A stretch of 64,000 nucleotides of DNA from assembly GCF_003315515.1 (NCBI RefSeq), contig NZ_QNRY01000002.1, positions 110,739 through 174,738 of the forward strand, in the 5' to 3' direction. How positions within the stretch are numbered: the first letter of the stretch is position 1; every line of letters begins with the position of its first letter. The notes beneath the pieces are model-generated. The model made no database searches and was not told the DNA's origin. It worked only from the letters and a program-made list of their open reading frames with translations. Shown one piece after another: positions 23,202 through 35,020 of the stretch. The position numbers were made by a program, and so were the translations under genes. This stretch comes from Brenneria salicis ATCC 15712 = DSM 30166. Lineage in GTDB: Bacteria > Pseudomonadota > Gammaproteobacteria > Enterobacterales > Enterobacteriaceae.

Positions 23202-24517
23202 CAGCCTAATTCCTCCGCTAACCGGGAAAATTCCTCGCCCCGATGTTCAAAACTGCGAAATTGGTCGAGACTGGCGCAGGACGGCGACAGCAAGACAAGG
23301 TCGCCCGGTTTCACACGCGCCGCGATCAATTTCATGGCCTGTTCCATCGTTTCCGTCCGCTCCGCGATGTCAGGGCGTAAAGCCGCCAACTGCGCACCGT
23401 CGCGGCCAAAACAGTACAAACGGATAGCATCGCCCTGGAAATAACGCAGCAGAGGCGAGAAATCCGCGGATTTTCCGTCGCCGCCCAACAATAAGTGCAA
23501 TGTACCCTCGACCTGCAAACCGCTGAGCGCCGCTTCCGTGCTGCCTACATTGGTGGCTTTGGAGTCATTGATCCAGCGGATGTCATTGCGTTCCCATACC
23601 TGTTGAAAACGGTGAGGCAAGCCTGTAAATGTCGTCAACGCCGTCAGCGCTGACGCGCGTGGAATACCGACCGCATCAGCCAATGCCAGCGCCGCCAACA
23701 CATTGGTATAATTATGCTGTCCCACCAGTTTGAGCTCGCGGGTGTTCAGTACCCGCTCACCATTAATCCGCAGCCAGGTTTCCCCCTGCTGGCGGTTCAG
23801 GTGATAATCACCGACGTCAACGCCGAAGCTGACACAACGGGTATCCGCGCCGCAGATCGGCATGGTCAACGCATCATCCGCATTCACCACACAGACTTTG
23901 GCATGTTCATAAATACGTAACTTAGCGGCACGGTACTGCTGTAAACCAAGCGGGTAGCGGTTGGTATGGTCTTCGGTGACATTCAGGATCGTCGCGGCGG
24001 CGGCGTGCAGGCTGCTGGTGGTTTCCAACTGAAAGCTCGATAGTTCAAGCACATAGATCTGGTGTTCCTGCTGCAATAATTGCAGGGCCGGTAAGCCGAT
24101 ATTACCGCCCACGCCAACCTGCCATCCGGCGGCCCGCGCCATTTCACCGACCAGCGTCGTCACCGTGCTTTTACCATTAGAACCGGTAATCGCCACAACC
24201 GGGGCCTGAGCCTCGCGGCAGAACAGTTCAATATCGCCCACAATCTCAATGCCCGCTTCCGCCGCCTCGCACAAAATTGGCGTAGCCAGCGCAATTCCCG
24301 GACTAGCCACAATCAGGTCAGCATCCATCAACCAGTCATCGTTAAGATCGCCCAGATGACGCTCCACCGTCGGCGGCAGCTTCTCCAGTCCAGGCGGACT
24401 GATACGGGTATCCACCACGCGTGGCGTAACGCCGCGCGCGAGAAAGAAATCAACACAGGAGAGCCCGGTCAGACCCAACCCGATAATGACCACTTTTTTA
24501 CCCTGATAGTCCGCCAT
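23201..24517 (-). CDS. murD: UDP-N-acetylmuramoyl-L-alanine-D-glutamate ligase MurD
   Basis: Adds D-Glu to UDP-MurNAc-L-Ala. The 438 residues equal E. coli MurD. The P-loop is [16 protein letters not shown] near residue 112, with [25 protein letters not shown] and the end block [22 protein letters not shown]. It lies between mraY (3-base gap) and ftsW (1-base overlap). Confidence 0.97.
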   Translation of the reverse strand: MADYQGKKVVIIGLGLTGLSCVDFFLARGVTPRVVDTRISPPGLEKLPPTVERHLGDLNDDWLMDADLIVASPGIALATPILCEAAEAGIEIVGDIELFCREAQAPVVAITGSNGKSTVTTLVGEMARAAGWQVGVGGNIGLPALQLLQQEHQIYVLELSSFQLETTSSLHAAAATILNVTEDHTNRYPLGLQQYRAAKLRIYEHAKVCVVNADDALTMPICGADTRCVSFGVDVGDYHLNRQQGETWLRINGERVLNTRELKLVGQHNYTNVLAALALADAVGIPRASALTALTTFTGLPHRFQQVWERNDIRWINDSKATNVGSTEAALSGLQVEGTLHLLLGGDGKSADFSPLLRYFQGDAIRLYCFGRDGAQLAALRPDIAERTETMEQAMKLIAARVKPGDLVLLSPSCASLDQFRSFEHRGEEFSRLAEELG

Positions 24518-24520
24518 TTT

Positions 24521-25603
24521 TTACCGTACCTTCAGCGTTGCCAGGCCAATCAGCACCAGCATCAACGAAATAATCCAGAAACGCACAATCACTCGCGGTT
24601 CCGGCCAACCTTTAAGTTCATAATGATGATGAATCGGCGCCATGCGGAAAATCCGCTGACCACGCAGCTTAAAGGACCCGACCTGCAAAATGACCGACAG
24701 CGTCTCAACCACGAACACGCCGCCCATGATGACCAGTAAGAACTCCTGACGCAGCAGCACAGCGATGGTGCCTAATGCGCCGCCCAGCGCCAGAGAGCCG
24801 ACATCGCCCATGAACACCTGCGCCGGATAAGTGTTGAACCACAGGAACCCCAGTCCTGCGCCAACCATCGCGGTACAAACCACCACCAGTTCACTGGCGT
24901 GGCGGATATAAGGAATATGCAGATAACCGGCGAAGTTCATGTTCCCGGTTGCCCAAGCAACCAACGCAAACCCGGCGGCGACAAACACAGTGGGCATAAT
25001 CGCCAGGCCATCCAGCCCATCAGTCAGGTTTACCGCATTGCTGGTGCCGACAATCACAAAATAGGCCAGCGCGATATAAAGCAGCCCCAACTGAGGCATG
25101 ACATCTTTAAAGAACGGCACCACCAGTTGGGTAGCCGGCGTATCTTTCCCAATCGCGTACATGACAAAGGCAACCAGCAGCGCGATAACGGATTGCCAGA
25201 AATACTTCCAGCGCGCAATCAACCCCTTGGTGTCTTTACGCACTACTTTGCGATAATCATCAACGAAACCGACCACGCCATATCCCGCCAGAACAAACAA
25301 CACACACCAGACATAGGGATTGGAGAGGTTGACCCACATCAGCACCGAAATAATGATCGAGGCCAGGATCATCACCCCACCCATAGTCGGCGTACCGCGC
25401 TTGCTGAAATGCGATTCAGGCCCCTCGTTACGGACAACCTGACCAATTTGCAAATGTTGTAACCAGGCAATCAAATGCGGTCCCATCCATAGGGAAATAA
25501 CCAATGCGGTCAGCAGGCTGACAATAGCGCGGAACGTCAAATAGGAAAAGACGTTAAAGCCCGAATAAAGTTTGGCCAGATGCTCGGCCAGCCACACTAA
25601 CAT
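24521..25603 (-). CDS. mraY: Phospho-N-acetylmuramoyl-pentapeptide transferase MraY
   Basis: Integral membrane enzyme that makes lipid I from UDP-MurNAc-pentapeptide and undecaprenyl phosphate. It has 360 residues, as in E. coli, with about ten membrane segments. The aspartate-rich motifs are visible in GFVDDYRKV and [10 protein letters not shown], and the His-rich loop is [20 protein letters not shown]. Its start overlaps the end of murF by 7 bases. Confidence 0.97.
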   Translation of the reverse strand: MLVWLAEHLAKLYSGFNVFSYLTFRAIVSLLTALVISLWMGPHLIAWLQHLQIGQVVRNEGPESHFSKRGTPTMGGVMILASIIISVLMWVNLSNPYVWCVLFVLAGYGVVGFVDDYRKVVRKDTKGLIARWKYFWQSVIALLVAFVMYAIGKDTPATQLVVPFFKDVMPQLGLLYIALAYFVIVGTSNAVNLTDGLDGLAIMPTVFVAAGFALVAWATGNMNFAGYLHIPYIRHASELVVVCTAMVGAGLGFLWFNTYPAQVFMGDVGSLALGGALGTIAVLLRQEFLLVIMGGVFVVETLSVILQVGSFKLRGQRIFRMAPIHHHYELKGWPEPRVIVRFWIISLMLVLIGLATLKVR

Positions 25604-26958
25604 GTTGCATGCTCCTGTAATGCGTATACCACCTGCTCCATCGCTGTACTACGGGAGCCTTTGACCAGTACGCTGATAATTTTATGTTCAGATATCAGTC
25701 CGTTAAGACGAGAAATCAGCGCGGATTTATCCTTAAAATGTTCGCCGCCGCCGTTGGCGCGGCTAATCAGTTCACTCAACGTTCCCACACTTAATACTTT
25801 ATCTATGCCAGCCACCCGTGCGGCTTCTCCAACCTGACGATGACATTCGGCGGCATCATCGCCCAACTCGCCCATATCGCCCACCACCATCACGCGGTAT
25901 CCCGGCATATCGGCCAACACCTGCGCGGCGGCGGTCATCGATCCCACATTGGCGTTGTAACTGTCATCCAGCACTAACTTGCCGTCTGCCAGCACAATAG
26001 GGAACAACCGACCGGGAACAGCCTTAAGTTGCGCCAGACCGTTTTTTACCGCCGCCAGCGGTGCGCCGACCGACATCGCCAGCGCGCTGGCAGCCAATGC
26101 ATTCGCCACATTGTGACGTCCTGGCAACGGCAAGTTAACATCCGTTTGCCCGAACGGCGTATGCAGATTAAAACGGGTGCCTTGCGCCGAGGATTGCTCG
26201 TCGCTGGCGAAAAAGTCGATATCGTCGGCCGCGTGTGGTGAAAAGCGCCATACCGTTTTGTGGTTCAACATCGTCTGCCAATGGGGAAAGTCATGACTGT
26301 CGGCATTGATAATCGCCACGCCGTCAGCCGGCAGCCCGGCAAAAATCTCCCCTTTTGCCTGCGCCACGCCAGCCAGAGAACCAAATCCTGCCAAATGCGC
26401 CGCCGCGAGGTTATTAACCAATGCCGTTTCGGGACGCACCAAATCGGTGTTGTAGGCGATCTCGCCAATATGGTTAGCGCCCAGTTCAATCACGGCGAAC
26501 TGATGTACCGGCGTCAGGCGCAATAACGTTAACGGCACGCCGATATCGTTATTAAAGTTGCCGGCGGTGTAAAGCACATCGCCACATTGACGCAAAATGG
26601 CCGCCGTCATTTCCTTGACTGACGTTTTACCGGAAGAACCGGTCAACGCCACGACGCGCGCCGTTGATTGCTCTCTTACCCACGCGCCGAGCTTGCCTAA
26701 CGCCAGACGCGTATCCGGCACCAGCAACTGTGGCGCCTCCACTGGTAAGCGCTTACTGACCAACAGAGCCGCAGCGCCGCTTTTTACTGCATCTAATGCA
26801 TAATCGTGCGCGTCAAATTTCTCGCCTTTTAACGCGATAAACAGGCATCCTGCGGATAATTTACGGGTATCCGTCGATACCTCGTCGATATCAATGCTGT
26901 CGCCAATAAGTTGCGCGCTCAGCACGGAGGCAAGTTGTCGCAGGGAAACGCGAATCAT
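25597..26958 (-). CDS. murF: UDP-N-acetylmuramoyl-tripeptide-D-alanyl-D-alanine ligase MurF
   Basis: Adds the D-Ala-D-Ala dipeptide made by DdlB to complete the UDP-MurNAc-pentapeptide. The P-loop [16 protein letters not shown] stands near residue 107, with [17 protein letters not shown] and [18 protein letters not shown]. The length of 453 residues is within one of E. coli MurF. It overlaps murE by 4 bases and mraY by 7. Confidence 0.97.
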   Translation of the reverse strand: MIRVSLRQLASVLSAQLIGDSIDIDEVSTDTRKLSAGCLFIALKGEKFDAHDYALDAVKSGAAALLVSKRLPVEAPQLLVPDTRLALGKLGAWVREQSTARVVALTGSSGKTSVKEMTAAILRQCGDVLYTAGNFNNDIGVPLTLLRLTPVHQFAVIELGANHIGEIAYNTDLVRPETALVNNLAAAHLAGFGSLAGVAQAKGEIFAGLPADGVAIINADSHDFPHWQTMLNHKTVWRFSPHAADDIDFFASDEQSSAQGTRFNLHTPFGQTDVNLPLPGRHNVANALAASALAMSVGAPLAAVKNGLAQLKAVPGRLFPIVLADGKLVLDDSYNANVGSMTAAAQVLADMPGYRVMVVGDMGELGDDAAECHRQVGEAARVAGIDKVLSVGTLSELISRANGGGEHFKDKSALISRLNGLISEHKIISVLVKGSRSTAMEQVVYALQEHATC

Positions 26959-28442
26959 ACGATTACCCCCAATAAACGAGCGACGGTAATCCGATCCGAG
27001 TAATCCAGCCGACGATCGCCAACCAGTTGGTAATCCTCATGTCCTTTACCCGCCACCAGCACAACATCATGTTCCTGCGCTTGCATAACGGCGCTGGTCA
27101 CCGCCTCGGCGCGACCGTGGATAACCTGAACGCGGCCCGCATCCAGTAACCCTGTCATAATGTCCGCCACAATAGCCTGCGGCTCCTCGCTACGCGGATT
27201 GTCATCTGTGATGACGACCCGATCGGCCAACTGTTCCGCGATGCCGCCCATCAAAGGGCGCTTACCTTTATCGCGATCGCCACCGCAACTAAACACGCAC
27301 CATAACTGTCCCTGGCAATGTAAACGTGCGGCTTCAAGCGCTTTCTCCAGCGCATCCGGGGTATGGGCATAGTCCACGACCACCGTCGGTTTACCTTCGG
27401 CATGGAATACTTCCATCCGACCGCACACCGGTTGCAATTGCGCCCCGGCGGTAATCAACTGGCTTAGCGGATAGCCCAGCGACAGCAGCGTCGCCAACGC
27501 CAGCAGCATGTTGCTGACATTGAATGCGCCCATCAATTTGCTCTGAATCTCGCCTTGTCCCCAACTGGAATCGAAACGGATGGCGGCGCCATTGTCGTGA
27601 TAATCAATCGCTGTCGCTTTCAGCCAGCGGCCACGACAGCCAGGCACCAGATTGTTTTCCAGGGTAACGGCGACCGCATCGGGTAACTTTGCCAGCCAGC
27701 GACGTCCTGTTTCATCATCCGCATTGATAATCATCTGCCCGACACGATGATCGGCAAACAGCGACCATTTAGCCGCCTCATAACTTTCCATATCACCATG
27801 ATAATCCAGGTGATCACGACTCAGATTGGTGAAGATGACCGCCGCAAACGGTAATGCGGCGACCCGATGTTGCACCAGCCCGTGAGAAGAGACTTCCATC
27901 GCCGTGACGGTGGCGCCTTGATCGGCCAGTTGACTCAGCATCTGCTGGACATCCACCGCGGAACCGGTGGTATTTTCCGCAGGCACAACGCGCCCCAGCA
28001 AACCATTGCCCACCGTTCCCATCACTGAACTGGTATCACCCAGCGCCTGGCTCCATTGCGCCAGCAACTGCGTGGTGGTGGTTTTGCCATTCGTTCCGGT
28101 CACGCCGATTAATTGCACTCGCTCCGCCGGTTGTTGGTAGAAACGTCCGGCCAGCGCCGAAAGACGCTGATTCAAATTGCTCAGATAAACCACCGGCACA
28201 CCGTGCATTTCACGCACAGCGCCATCGCCAGCCTCGCCTTCAGCCTCGGCGACGATTGCCGCCACGCCTTGCGCAATTGCCTGCGGAATATAGCGCCTTC
28301 CGTCCGTCTTATGGCCGACAACGGCGACAAACAGATCCCCGGCAGCCGCAGCGCGACTGTCTAATGTCATTTCCCGCAGCGCACACGCCGGCGTGTCTTG
28401 CACCCACGGCGCTAATAAATCGCGCAAATTACGATCTGTCAC
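26955..28442 (-). CDS. murE: UDP-N-acetylmuramoyl-tripeptide synthetase MurE (meso-diaminopimelate adding)
   Basis: Adds meso-diaminopimelate to UDP-MurNAc-L-Ala-D-Glu. The P-loop is [18 protein letters not shown], and the motif DNPRSEEP is the known marker for diaminopimelate specificity, as opposed to lysine. The 495 residues match the E. coli length. The gene overlaps ftsI by 14 bases and murF by 4. Confidence 0.97.
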   Translation of the reverse strand: MTDRNLRDLLAPWVQDTPACALREMTLDSRAAAAGDLFVAVVGHKTDGRRYIPQAIAQGVAAIVAEAEGEAGDGAVREMHGVPVVYLSNLNQRLSALAGRFYQQPAERVQLIGVTGTNGKTTTTQLLAQWSQALGDTSSVMGTVGNGLLGRVVPAENTTGSAVDVQQMLSQLADQGATVTAMEVSSHGLVQHRVAALPFAAVIFTNLSRDHLDYHGDMESYEAAKWSLFADHRVGQMIINADDETGRRWLAKLPDAVAVTLENNLVPGCRGRWLKATAIDYHDNGAAIRFDSSWGQGEIQSKLMGAFNVSNMLLALATLLSLGYPLSQLITAGAQLQPVCGRMEVFHAEGKPTVVVDYAHTPDALEKALEAARLHCQGQLWCVFSCGGDRDKGKRPLMGGIAEQLADRVVITDDNPRSEEPQAIVADIMTGLLDAGRVQVIHGRAEAVTSAVMQAQEHDVVLVAGKGHEDYQLVGDRRLDYSDRITVARLLGVIV

Positions 28443-30192
28443 CTGACCCCTCTTTTCTATTAATTACAAACTCATTCTTGTCATCGGAGGGTAATGCATC
28501 AGGTTCTACGTTCATTGTGCGTAAAACCCCTCCCATGATGGCGCCGAATACCGGGGCCGAAACCGCGCCGCCGTAATATTTTCCTGCCTGCGGATCGTTG
28601 ATGACCACGACCAGAGCAAATCTTGGATTACTGGCAGGCGCAACGCCGGCGGTGTAGGCAATGTACTTGTTGATATATTTACCATCCGGCCCGACCTTTT
28701 TTGCCGTACCGGTTTTTATGGCGATCCGATAGCCTTTGATAGCCGCTTTGGTGCCGCCGCCGCCTGGCAGCGCAACGCTTTCCATCATATGAACCACGGT
28801 TCTCACCAGCGCTTCAGGGAAAACACGCTCGCCGGGAACCGGTGGATCAACTTTGGTAATCGACAGCGGGCGGTAAACGCCAAAACTGCCGATGGTGGCG
28901 TAGACTCGCGCTAACTGTAACGGCGTTACCATCAGCCCGTAGCCAAAAGAAAAGGTGGCCCTCTCTATGTCAGACCACCGTTGTTTTTGCGGATATATGC
29001 CACTGCTTTCTCCGACCAACCCCAAGTTGGTCGTTTTTCCTAATCCAAAACGCGAGTAAGTATCAACTAACGCAGAGGAAGGCATCGCCAACGCCAGCTT
29101 TGAAACCCCGACGTTACTCGATTTCTGCAATACGCCGGTGAGCGTCAATTCGTTATAGCGCGCGACATCCTTGATTTCATGTCCATTAACGTAATAGGGC
29201 AAGGTATTAAGAACGCTGTTTTCTTTTATGACGCCACGCTGTAGCGCGGTCATCACCACCATCGGTTTAACAGTGGAACCCGGTTCAAAAATATCGGTAA
29301 TGGCCCGGTTGCGCATAATGTCTTTCGGCGTACCCGCCAGATTATTCGGGTTATAAGACGGGCTGTTCGCCATTGCCAGCACTTCGCCGGTATTCACATC
29401 AACCAGTACCGCAGAGCCGGATTCGGCTTTGTTAAATGCGACGGCATTATTCAGTTCACGGTAGACCAGCGCTTGCAGGCGCTCATCAATGCTCAGCGCC
29501 AGATTGTGGGCGGCCTGGCTGTCTATTGAGGAGATATCCTCGATCACCCGCCCAAATCGATCCTTGCGCACCGTTCTTTCACCCGGTTGCCCGGTGAGCC
29601 AGCGATCGAAGCTTTTCTCAACCCCTTCAATACCTTGTCCGTCAATATTGGTGAAACCAATCAGTTGGGAGGTCACCTGACCTGAGGGATAGTAGCGGCG
29701 TGATTCCTGACGAAGATTAATGCCAGGTAATTTGAGTTTGTGGATATATTCGCCGATGGCGGGGTTAACCTGACGGGCAAGGTAGACAAAACGCCCATTG
29801 GGATTGGCGTTAATCTTGGCGGCCATCTGGTCGAGAGGGATTTCCAGCGCATCGGAAAGTGCTTTCCAGCGCGTATCCAGCGTGATGCCGCCGCGTTCAT
29901 TTAATGCTTTCGGATCGGCCCAGACCGCATTGACCGGCACGCTCACCGCTAAGGGACGTCCGGCGCGATCGCTAATCATGCCGCGCGCGGTTGGCACTTC
30001 CTGCACCCGCAGGGAACGCATGTCGCCTTCGCGAACCAGTTGATCAGGGTTAATCACCTGGAGATAAGCCGCACGCACCATCAGAGCAACCATGGCCAGC
30101 AGAATACAGCTGCAAAGCAACGCGAAACGCCAGCTAACAAAGCTGGCTTGATCTTCCTGGCGCTTTAATCTTCCGCTACGGGCTGCTTTCAT
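28429..30192 (-). CDS. ftsI: Septal peptidoglycan transpeptidase FtsI (PBP3)
   Basis: Monofunctional class B penicillin-binding protein of the divisome, partner of FtsW. Amino membrane anchor near residues 22-42 ([19 protein letters not shown]). The pedestal domain follows, then the transpeptidase motifs SxxK in GSTVKPMV (about residue 306), SxN in [11 protein letters not shown] and KTGT in [15 protein letters not shown] 30192 ([12 protein letters not shown]) gives 587 residues and matches the E. coli start. An upstream in-frame start overlapping ftsL is unlikely. It ends inside the murE start region. Confidence 0.96.
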   Translation of the reverse strand: MKAARSGRLKRQEDQASFVSWRFALLCSCILLAMVALMVRAAYLQVINPDQLVREGDMRSLRVQEVPTARGMISDRAGRPLAVSVPVNAVWADPKALNERGGITLDTRWKALSDALEIPLDQMAAKINANPNGRFVYLARQVNPAIGEYIHKLKLPGINLRQESRRYYPSGQVTSQLIGFTNIDGQGIEGVEKSFDRWLTGQPGERTVRKDRFGRVIEDISSIDSQAAHNLALSIDERLQALVYRELNNAVAFNKAESGSAVLVDVNTGEVLAMANSPSYNPNNLAGTPKDIMRNRAITDIFEPGSTVKPMVVMTALQRGVIKENSVLNTLPYYVNGHEIKDVARYNELTLTGVLQKSSNVGVSKLALAMPSSALVDTYSRFGLGKTTNLGLVGESSGIYPQKQRWSDIERATFSFGYGLMVTPLQLARVYATIGSFGVYRPLSITKVDPPVPGERVFPEALVRTVVHMMESVALPGGGGTKAAIKGYRIAIKTGTAKKVGPDGKYINKYIAYTAGVAPASNPRFALVVVINDPQAGKYYGGAVSAPVFGAIMGGVLRTMNVEPDALPSDDKNEFVINRKEGSGDRS

Positions 30193-30214
30193 ACTGTATT
30201 GGCTGCCTATTAAT

Positions 30215-30535
30215 TCATTGCTTAACCACAATATTTTCCTGTGACGGATCGACATGCACCATTTGCAGTTTTTCCGTCGCGATCCGCTCTACGCGGCTAT
30301 GATCCCCTAACGAGTTCTCTTCCAGAATCAGGTTACGCCACTCAATGTCCAGCGCGTCACGCTCCAACAGCAACTGTTCGCGCTCCGCCGTCAACAGCCG
30401 CGTCTTGTGCGCCGTTGTCACGACGAACACCGCCGACACCAACACCGCAATCATCAGCAACAAGGGCAACTTGGCATGGCGCAGCAAATCTTCGCCGATA
30501 ACGCCGACCAACCCGTGACGCTCATTGCCTATCAT
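30215..30535 (-). CDS. ftsL: Cell division protein FtsL
   Basis: Small bitopic divisome protein that pairs with FtsB and binds FtsQ. The 106 residues have one membrane segment near residues 21-40 ([20 protein letters not shown]). A coiled coil with leucine spacing follows ([29 protein letters not shown]), then the conserved end [20 protein letters not shown]. It is about 15 residues shorter at the amino end than E. coli FtsL (121). It overlaps rsmH by 4 bases. Confidence 0.95.
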   Translation of the reverse strand: MIGNERHGLVGVIGEDLLRHAKLPLLLMIAVLVSAVFVVTTAHKTRLLTAEREQLLLERDALDIEWRNLILEENSLGDHSRVERIATEKLQMVHVDPSQENIVVKQ

Positions 30536-31473
30536 GCTGGTAATCTCTCGGCAAATCGCAGGACGGAACTACGCGCACGGGGGTTTTCCGCGACTTCGTC
30601 AGCGGAAGGCATCATTTTCCCCACGGCTTTTAACGTTTGTCCGCCCTGACTACGCAACTGTTCTTCCGTCAGCGGCATACCTGCCGGTACTTGCGGACCA
30701 CGGCTTTGATGACGGATGAAACGTTTAACAATTCGGTCTTCCAGCGAATGGAAACTGATCACCGACAAGCGACCTTGCGGCGCCAATACACTCAACGCCC
30801 CGTTCAATGCCTGTTCTATCTCTTCCAGTTCGCTGTTGATATAAATTCGGATGGCCTGAAAACTACGCGTCGCAGGGTGTTTGTGTTTTTCACGTATCGG
30901 GCTGGCGGCGGCAATCAGTTCAGCCAACGCTTTCGTCCGTGTCATCGGCTCGGTACGGTTACGCTCGACGATGGCGCGAGCAATCCGCCTGGCGAAACGT
31001 TCTTCGCCAAAAGTTTTCAATACCCAGGCAATATCATCGGCTTCCGCTTTCATCAGCCATTCGGCTGCGGACAATCCTCGTGTGAGATCCATACGCATAT
31101 CCAACGGACCATCGCGCATAAATGAAAAACCGCGCTCAGGATCGTCCAACTGCGGCGAGGAAACGCCAAGATCCAGTAAAACGCCATCAATGCGGCCGGT
31201 CAGATCACGTTCCGCCACGTAATCCGCAAGGGCGGAGAAAGGACCGTGAATAATGGAAAAACGGGGATCGGCTATCGCGTTGGCGGCTTCAATCGCCTGA
31301 GGATCGCGATCAATAGCCAGTAAACGCCCTTCCGGCCCCAATTGGGTAAGAATAAGGCGAGAGTGTCCACCACGGCCAAATGTGCCGTCGATATAAATTC
31401 CGTTGCTGCGAATATTCAGACCGTTAACAGCCTCATCCAGCAGAACGGTGGTATGTTTATAATTTTCCAGCAT
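30532..31473 (-). CDS. rsmH: 16S rRNA (cytosine-1402 N4) methyltransferase RsmH
   Basis: S-adenosylmethionine-dependent methyltransferase (MraW) acting on C1402 of 16S rRNA in the decoding centre. The 313 residues match E. coli RsmH in length. Visible blocks are [66 protein letters not shown] and [15 protein letters not shown]. It lies 2 bases after mraZ and overlaps ftsL. Confidence 0.97.
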   Translation of the reverse strand: MLENYKHTTVLLDEAVNGLNIRSNGIYIDGTFGRGGHSRLILTQLGPEGRLLAIDRDPQAIEAANAIADPRFSIIHGPFSALADYVAERDLTGRIDGVLLDLGVSSPQLDDPERGFSFMRDGPLDMRMDLTRGLSAAEWLMKAEADDIAWVLKTFGEERFARRIARAIVERNRTEPMTRTKALAELIAAASPIREKHKHPATRSFQAIRIYINSELEEIEQALNGALSVLAPQGRLSVISFHSLEDRIVKRFIRHQSRGPQVPAGMPLTEEQLRSQGGQTLKAVGKMMPSADEVAENPRARSSVLRFAERLPA

Positions 31474-31475
31474 GT

Positions 31476-31934
31476 CTATAGTGATAAGTCCTGCAATCGC
31501 TCAGACAACGGTTCCTGAGTCGATTGTTCAGCGTCGATATCTTCCCTGACCTGTCGATACCAGGTCTGTTCATCCCACAGTTCAAACTTGTTGAACTGCC
31601 CGACCAGCATCACTTCTTTTGTAAGACCTGCATGCTGCCGCAGCGTGCTCGCCAACAACAAGCGTCCGGCGCCATCCATCTGACACTCACTGGCATGCCC
31701 CAGCAACAAACGCTGAACTCGTCGTTCCGCTGGATTCATACTCGACAGACGGGAAAGCTTCTGTTCAATAATTTCCCATTCAGGCAGGGGATAAAGCAGC
31801 AGGCATGGCTGATGAAGATCAATGGTGCACACCATTTGACCTTGTGATTCCTCGTTCAGCGTTTCCCGGTAACGGGTTGGTACGGCAAGCCGCCCTTTGC
31901 TGTCGAGGTTAACCAGCGTAGCACCACGAAACAT
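31476..31934 (-). CDS. mraZ: Transcriptional regulator MraZ
   Basis: First gene of the division and cell-wall cluster and its own repressor. The protein is a ring of double SpoVT/AbrB-like domains. The two halves are visible in the 152 residues: [22 protein letters not shown] at the start and [25 protein letters not shown] near residues 80-105. The gene ends in TAG. Three MraZ boxes and a promoter lie just upstream. Confidence 0.96.
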   Translation of the reverse strand: MFRGATLVNLDSKGRLAVPTRYRETLNEESQGQMVCTIDLHQPCLLLYPLPEWEIIEQKLSRLSSMNPAERRVQRLLLGHASECQMDGAGRLLLASTLRQHAGLTKEVMLVGQFNKFELWDEQTWYRQVREDIDAEQSTQEPLSERLQDLSL

Positions 31935-31963
31935 GCGTGAATTACCCCTTCGTAACCTTTTTC

Positions 31964-31988
31964 ACCACTTTATCCCACAAATTCCCAC
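31964..31988 (-). promoter_or_regulatory. MraZ operator: three direct repeats
   Basis: Read on the minus strand, three units GTGGG, GTGGG and GTGGT lie exactly ten bases apart (plus-strand positions 31984-31988, 31974-31978 and 31964-31968), each split by five bases. This is the known MraZ box architecture (TGGGN repeats with 5-base spacers). It lies between the promoter and the mraZ start, consistent with autorepression of the whole cluster. Confidence 0.85.
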
Positions 31989-31995
31989 ATTGAAG

Positions 31996-32025
31996 AGTGT
32001 ACGGAGGGTATTAAAACCTTGTCAA
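31996..32025 (-). promoter_or_regulatory. Promoter of the mraZ division cluster
   Basis: On the minus strand, TTGACA (plus positions 32020-32025) is followed by 18 bases and TACACT (31996-32001). This is a good sigma-70 pair, placed just before the three MraZ boxes. It is the expected equivalent of E. coli Pmra, which drives the cluster. Confidence 0.7.
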
Positions 32026-32825
32026 GCCAGAGCGGGCGTGCTTTGGAATTATTTCTGCATGATGTTGGGCTGTCATGAAGGTAAAAAAAATAACGGAAGA
32101 AGATTATTAAAGATTAACGTCATGAAAATTTAAGAGAAATTCACTAAATGAATAATATCGCGTATAGATATAGCCTTAATTTCACACTGCCCGATTAATT
32201 TTCCTGTCACAGGATGATACCAAATAGAAGGGTTTCCAGAATAGTCTTAGTCTGCCTAAAGCCTTGCATCACAAGGCTTTCACTTAATATGGATAATTAT
32301 ACAGCGGTTGTTGGCGCTTGCTCAAGGTCACATTTCTGACATTGGCTTCACCGATTCTCTGTTAATCAGTTGATTGACTTTAATTTACATTTTTTAACGC
32401 GTGAAATCAGTTAGCAAAAAAGGAAAAATTTATTTCTGGCCAGCACAGAATAAATAGGACGACTGCCATCCTTTACTTACTGCCGTCAATAAAGAGAGCA
32501 GGCTAATTATCTTTTTTTACTGCCCGTCCCCCGCTTCTTAAATATTATTATTCTTACCGCCGCACTCGCCGACACAATAAAAACAATCCATTGTAAAATA
32601 AAGATTTTTAAGCATACAAACGCGCTAAATAGGTAAAAAACCGGCAAATCGAATATAAAGTAGCGGAAAAGCTGACCATTGAGTCAAAAATAAATATTTA
32701 TAGCTACTTATTAATTCATTAAGCAGTGATGTAGACTATGTTTAACTTATAAAGTAGAAATAAAACCTTTTTATAAGCATCATTTATTGGCTTTTATCCT
32801 ATGCTTCATTCTGGAGTAAATTGGT
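32026..32825. other. AT-rich gene-poor gap between mraZ and alaE, with one perfect hairpin
   Basis: About 800 bases without a convincing reading frame on either strand. One perfect nine-base hairpin, AAAGCCTTG-CATCA-CAAGGCTTT, lies at 32258-32280. It could be a terminator of a lost gene or of an unrecognised small RNA, but no long T-run follows on either strand. The last 100 bases hold the alaE promoter region, and a GGAG precedes alaE by about ten bases. I recognise nothing else. Confidence 0.6.
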
Positions 32826-33266
32826 ATGTTTTCCCCCGCATCAAGATTGCGTAGCGCAACGGCAGATACCTTTGCCTTAGTGGTGTATTGCTTCGTCACC
32901 GGTATGATGATCGAGATCGCGTTGTCCGGCATGAGTTTGGAACAGTCGCTCTCTTCAAGGCTGCTATCCATCCCGGTCAATATTCTCATTGCCTAGCCTT
33001 ATGGCATTTATCGCGATCGCATATTGCGTTTCGCTAAACGCCGTGGCGCCAATCATTTCATCGTGCGCAATCTTGCCGATCTATTCGCCTATGTCAGCTT
33101 CCAGTCTCCAGTCTATGTCGCCATTCTTCTGGCAATAGGCGCTGACTCCGCGCAAATACTGACGGCGGTTACCAGTAATGTTGTGGTTTCGATGGTGATG
33201 GGCATCCTGTACGGCTATTTTCTGGAATATTGCCGTCGGCTTTTCCGAGTAGCGGTCTCTGGTTGA
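32826..33266 (+). pseudogene. alaE: L-alanine exporter AlaE, interrupted by an in-frame amber codon
   Basis: Read through a TAG at 32994-32996, the frame gives 146 codons aligned end to end with E. coli AlaE, a four-segment inner-membrane alanine exporter. [33 protein letters not shown] and IPVNILIA precede the stop; [28 protein letters not shown] and [14 protein letters not shown] follow it. The TAG stands at codon 57, where E. coli AlaE (as I recall it) has Trp in ILIAWPYG. A single TGG-to-TAG change therefore explains it. No frameshift is present. Without suppression only the first membrane segment would be made. Confidence 0.85.
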
Positions 33267-33286
33267 CGGACAGAGGAAGGAAGCAG

Positions 33287-33310
33287 CGCCATACACCAGG
33301 ACGTATGGCG
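33287..33310. terminator. Hairpin between convergent alaE and cra
   Basis: CGCCATAC (33287-33294) pairs perfectly with GTATGGCG (33303-33310) over an 8-base loop. It lies between the ends of two converging genes and is a plausible bidirectional terminator, though T-runs are weak. Confidence 0.45.
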
Positions 33311-33328
33311 TCAGTTTAAAAGCGGAAT

Positions 33329-34333
33329 TCAGAGTCGGCTGAGTGAACCGCGGCGATACAGATTGCGCCGGATACGATTCAGGCCCGGCTGCGGTCTTTT
33401 TGGTTCATCCAGACTTGCCAGCACCAACTCCAATGCACGCTCAGCCACCTCTCGATGACGCTGGGCGACAGACAATACCGGACACTCCAGATAATCCAGC
33501 AGTTCATTATCGCCAAAAGTTGCGATAGCCAGATTATTTGGTAAACGCCCGCTTTGTTTCAACGTCACATCCATCACCCCTTGCAACAGCGGGAAAGCGG
33601 TGGTGAACAGCGCCTTCGGCATAGGATGATCTTTAAGATAATCGGTAAACATAGCCGCCGCCGCGACGCGTTCATAACTGTTGGCGTAAAGGTAGCTGAC
33701 TTCGCGGGGATCATCCGCCCATGCCTGACGAAATCCCTGTTCACGCAGAAAACTCACGGAAAGCTCCGGCAACGCGCCCAGATACAGTACGGACTCCGCC
33801 GGTACTTTTCTGAGCTCTTGCGCCAGCATCTCGGCATCCTCCAGATCAGCGCCCACCACGCTGGTGAAATGCTTACGATCCAATGCCCTGTCCAATGCGA
33901 TAATCGGCAGGCTGTCATTCGCCCACCGTTGATAGAACGTGTGCTCAGGCGGTAGCGCCGTGGATACGATGATGGCATCAACCTGACGTTGCAGCAGATG
34001 CTCGATACAACGCATTTCATTATCAGGTTGATCTTCAGAGCAGGCGATCAGCAGTTGGTAGCCACGTTGCCGCGCCTGACGCTCCAGATAATTGGCGATG
34101 CGCGTATAACTGGTATTCTCCAGATCGGGAATAACCAGACCTATCGACCGCGTGCGCCCAGCACGTAATCCGGCAGCAACCGCATTGGGATGATAATTGT
34201 GCTCCCTGACGACAGCCATGACTTTTTCAACGGTCTTATCACTGACACGATATTGTTTGGCTTTTCCGTTAATCACATAGCTGGCAGTAGTGCGTGAAAC
34301 ACCCGCAAGACGAGCGATTTCATCCAGTTTCAC
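33329..34333 (-). CDS. cra: Catabolite repressor/activator Cra (FruR), LacI family
   Basis: Global regulator of carbon flow that responds to fructose phosphates. The 334 residues equal E. coli Cra in length. The LacI-type helix-turn-helix is [25 protein letters not shown] at the amino end, with the hinge [24 protein letters not shown]. The periplasmic-binding-protein-like sensor domain continues to the end. In E. coli cra lies between ilvH and mraZ, as here, with alaE added on one side. Confidence 0.97.
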   Translation of the reverse strand: MKLDEIARLAGVSRTTASYVINGKAKQYRVSDKTVEKVMAVVREHNYHPNAVAAGLRAGRTRSIGLVIPDLENTSYTRIANYLERQARQRGYQLLIACSEDQPDNEMRCIEHLLQRQVDAIIVSTALPPEHTFYQRWANDSLPIIALDRALDRKHFTSVVGADLEDAEMLAQELRKVPAESVLYLGALPELSVSFLREQGFRQAWADDPREVSYLYANSYERVAAAAMFTDYLKDHPMPKALFTTAFPLLQGVMDVTLKQSGRLPNNLAIATFGDNELLDYLECPVLSVAQRHREVAERALELVLASLDEPKRPQPGLNRIRRNLYRRGSLSRL

Positions 34334-34468
34334 GTTAACCCCTTAATAGGCCGGATAAATAAAATGGCGATGACCATAAGTTCATCATGGATATCGCGTA
34401 GATCTAACAGCAGAAGCTACCGAACGGCAACCGCTTTTATCACATATAGGATACAGCCATAAAAAATG

Positions 34469-34500
34469 AAGAGGCTCGATAGGATATTATCGAGCCTCTT
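34469..34500 (-). terminator. Rho-independent terminator of ilvIH
   Basis: A perfect 13-base stem, AAGAGGCTCGATA with TATCGAGCCTCTT, and a 6-base loop. On the minus strand, which carries ilvIH, the stem is followed by CATTTTTTATGG, giving a six-T run. It starts 26 bases after the ilvH stop. Confidence 0.85.
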
Positions 34501-34526
34501 AAAGGAAAAAGCAGCGAAAAAGCGGG

Positions 34527-35018
34527 TTAACGCATGATTTTATCGCCGCGGGCAACGCCAACGATACCGGAACGCGCCACTTCCACAATTTCCGCCACTT
34601 CACGCACGGTGTTCAAAAAGGCATCCAGTTTATCGCTGGTACCGGCCAGTTGGACGGTGTACAGCGAAGATGTCACATCAACGATCTGTCCGCGGAAAAT
34701 GTCGGCGCAACGTTTCACTTCTTCACGTCCGTATCCGGTTGCCTGCAATTTGACCAGCATGATTTCACGCTCAACGTGAGATCCCTGTACCAATTCGCTC
34801 ACGCGCAGCACGTCCACCAGCTTATGCAATTGCTTCTCGATCTGCTCCAACACTTTCTCATCACCGACGGTCTGAATCGTCATGCGAGATAGCGTTGGAT
34901 CGTCAGTAGGCGCCACAGTCAGGCTTTCAATATTGTAGCCGCGTTGTGAGAACAGACCGACGACGCGTGACAATGCACCTGATTCATTTTCAAGTAATAC
35001 CGATAAAATCCGACGCAT
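34527..35018 (-). CDS. ilvH: Acetolactate synthase III, small regulatory subunit
   Basis: Regulatory subunit giving valine feedback inhibition to acetohydroxyacid synthase III. The ACT domain is at the amino end: [40 protein letters not shown]. The 163 residues equal E. coli IlvH. Two adjacent ATG codons (35021 and 35018) overlap the ilvI stop (TGATGATG); the second gives the E. coli start MRRIL. Translation is probably coupled to ilvI. Confidence 0.96.
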   Translation of the reverse strand: MRRILSVLLENESGALSRVVGLFSQRGYNIESLTVAPTDDPTLSRMTIQTVGDEKVLEQIEKQLHKLVDVLRVSELVQGSHVEREIMLVKLQATGYGREEVKRCADIFRGQIVDVTSSLYTVQLAGTSDKLDAFLNTVREVAEIVEVARSGIVGVARGDKIMR

Positions 35019-35020
35019 CA

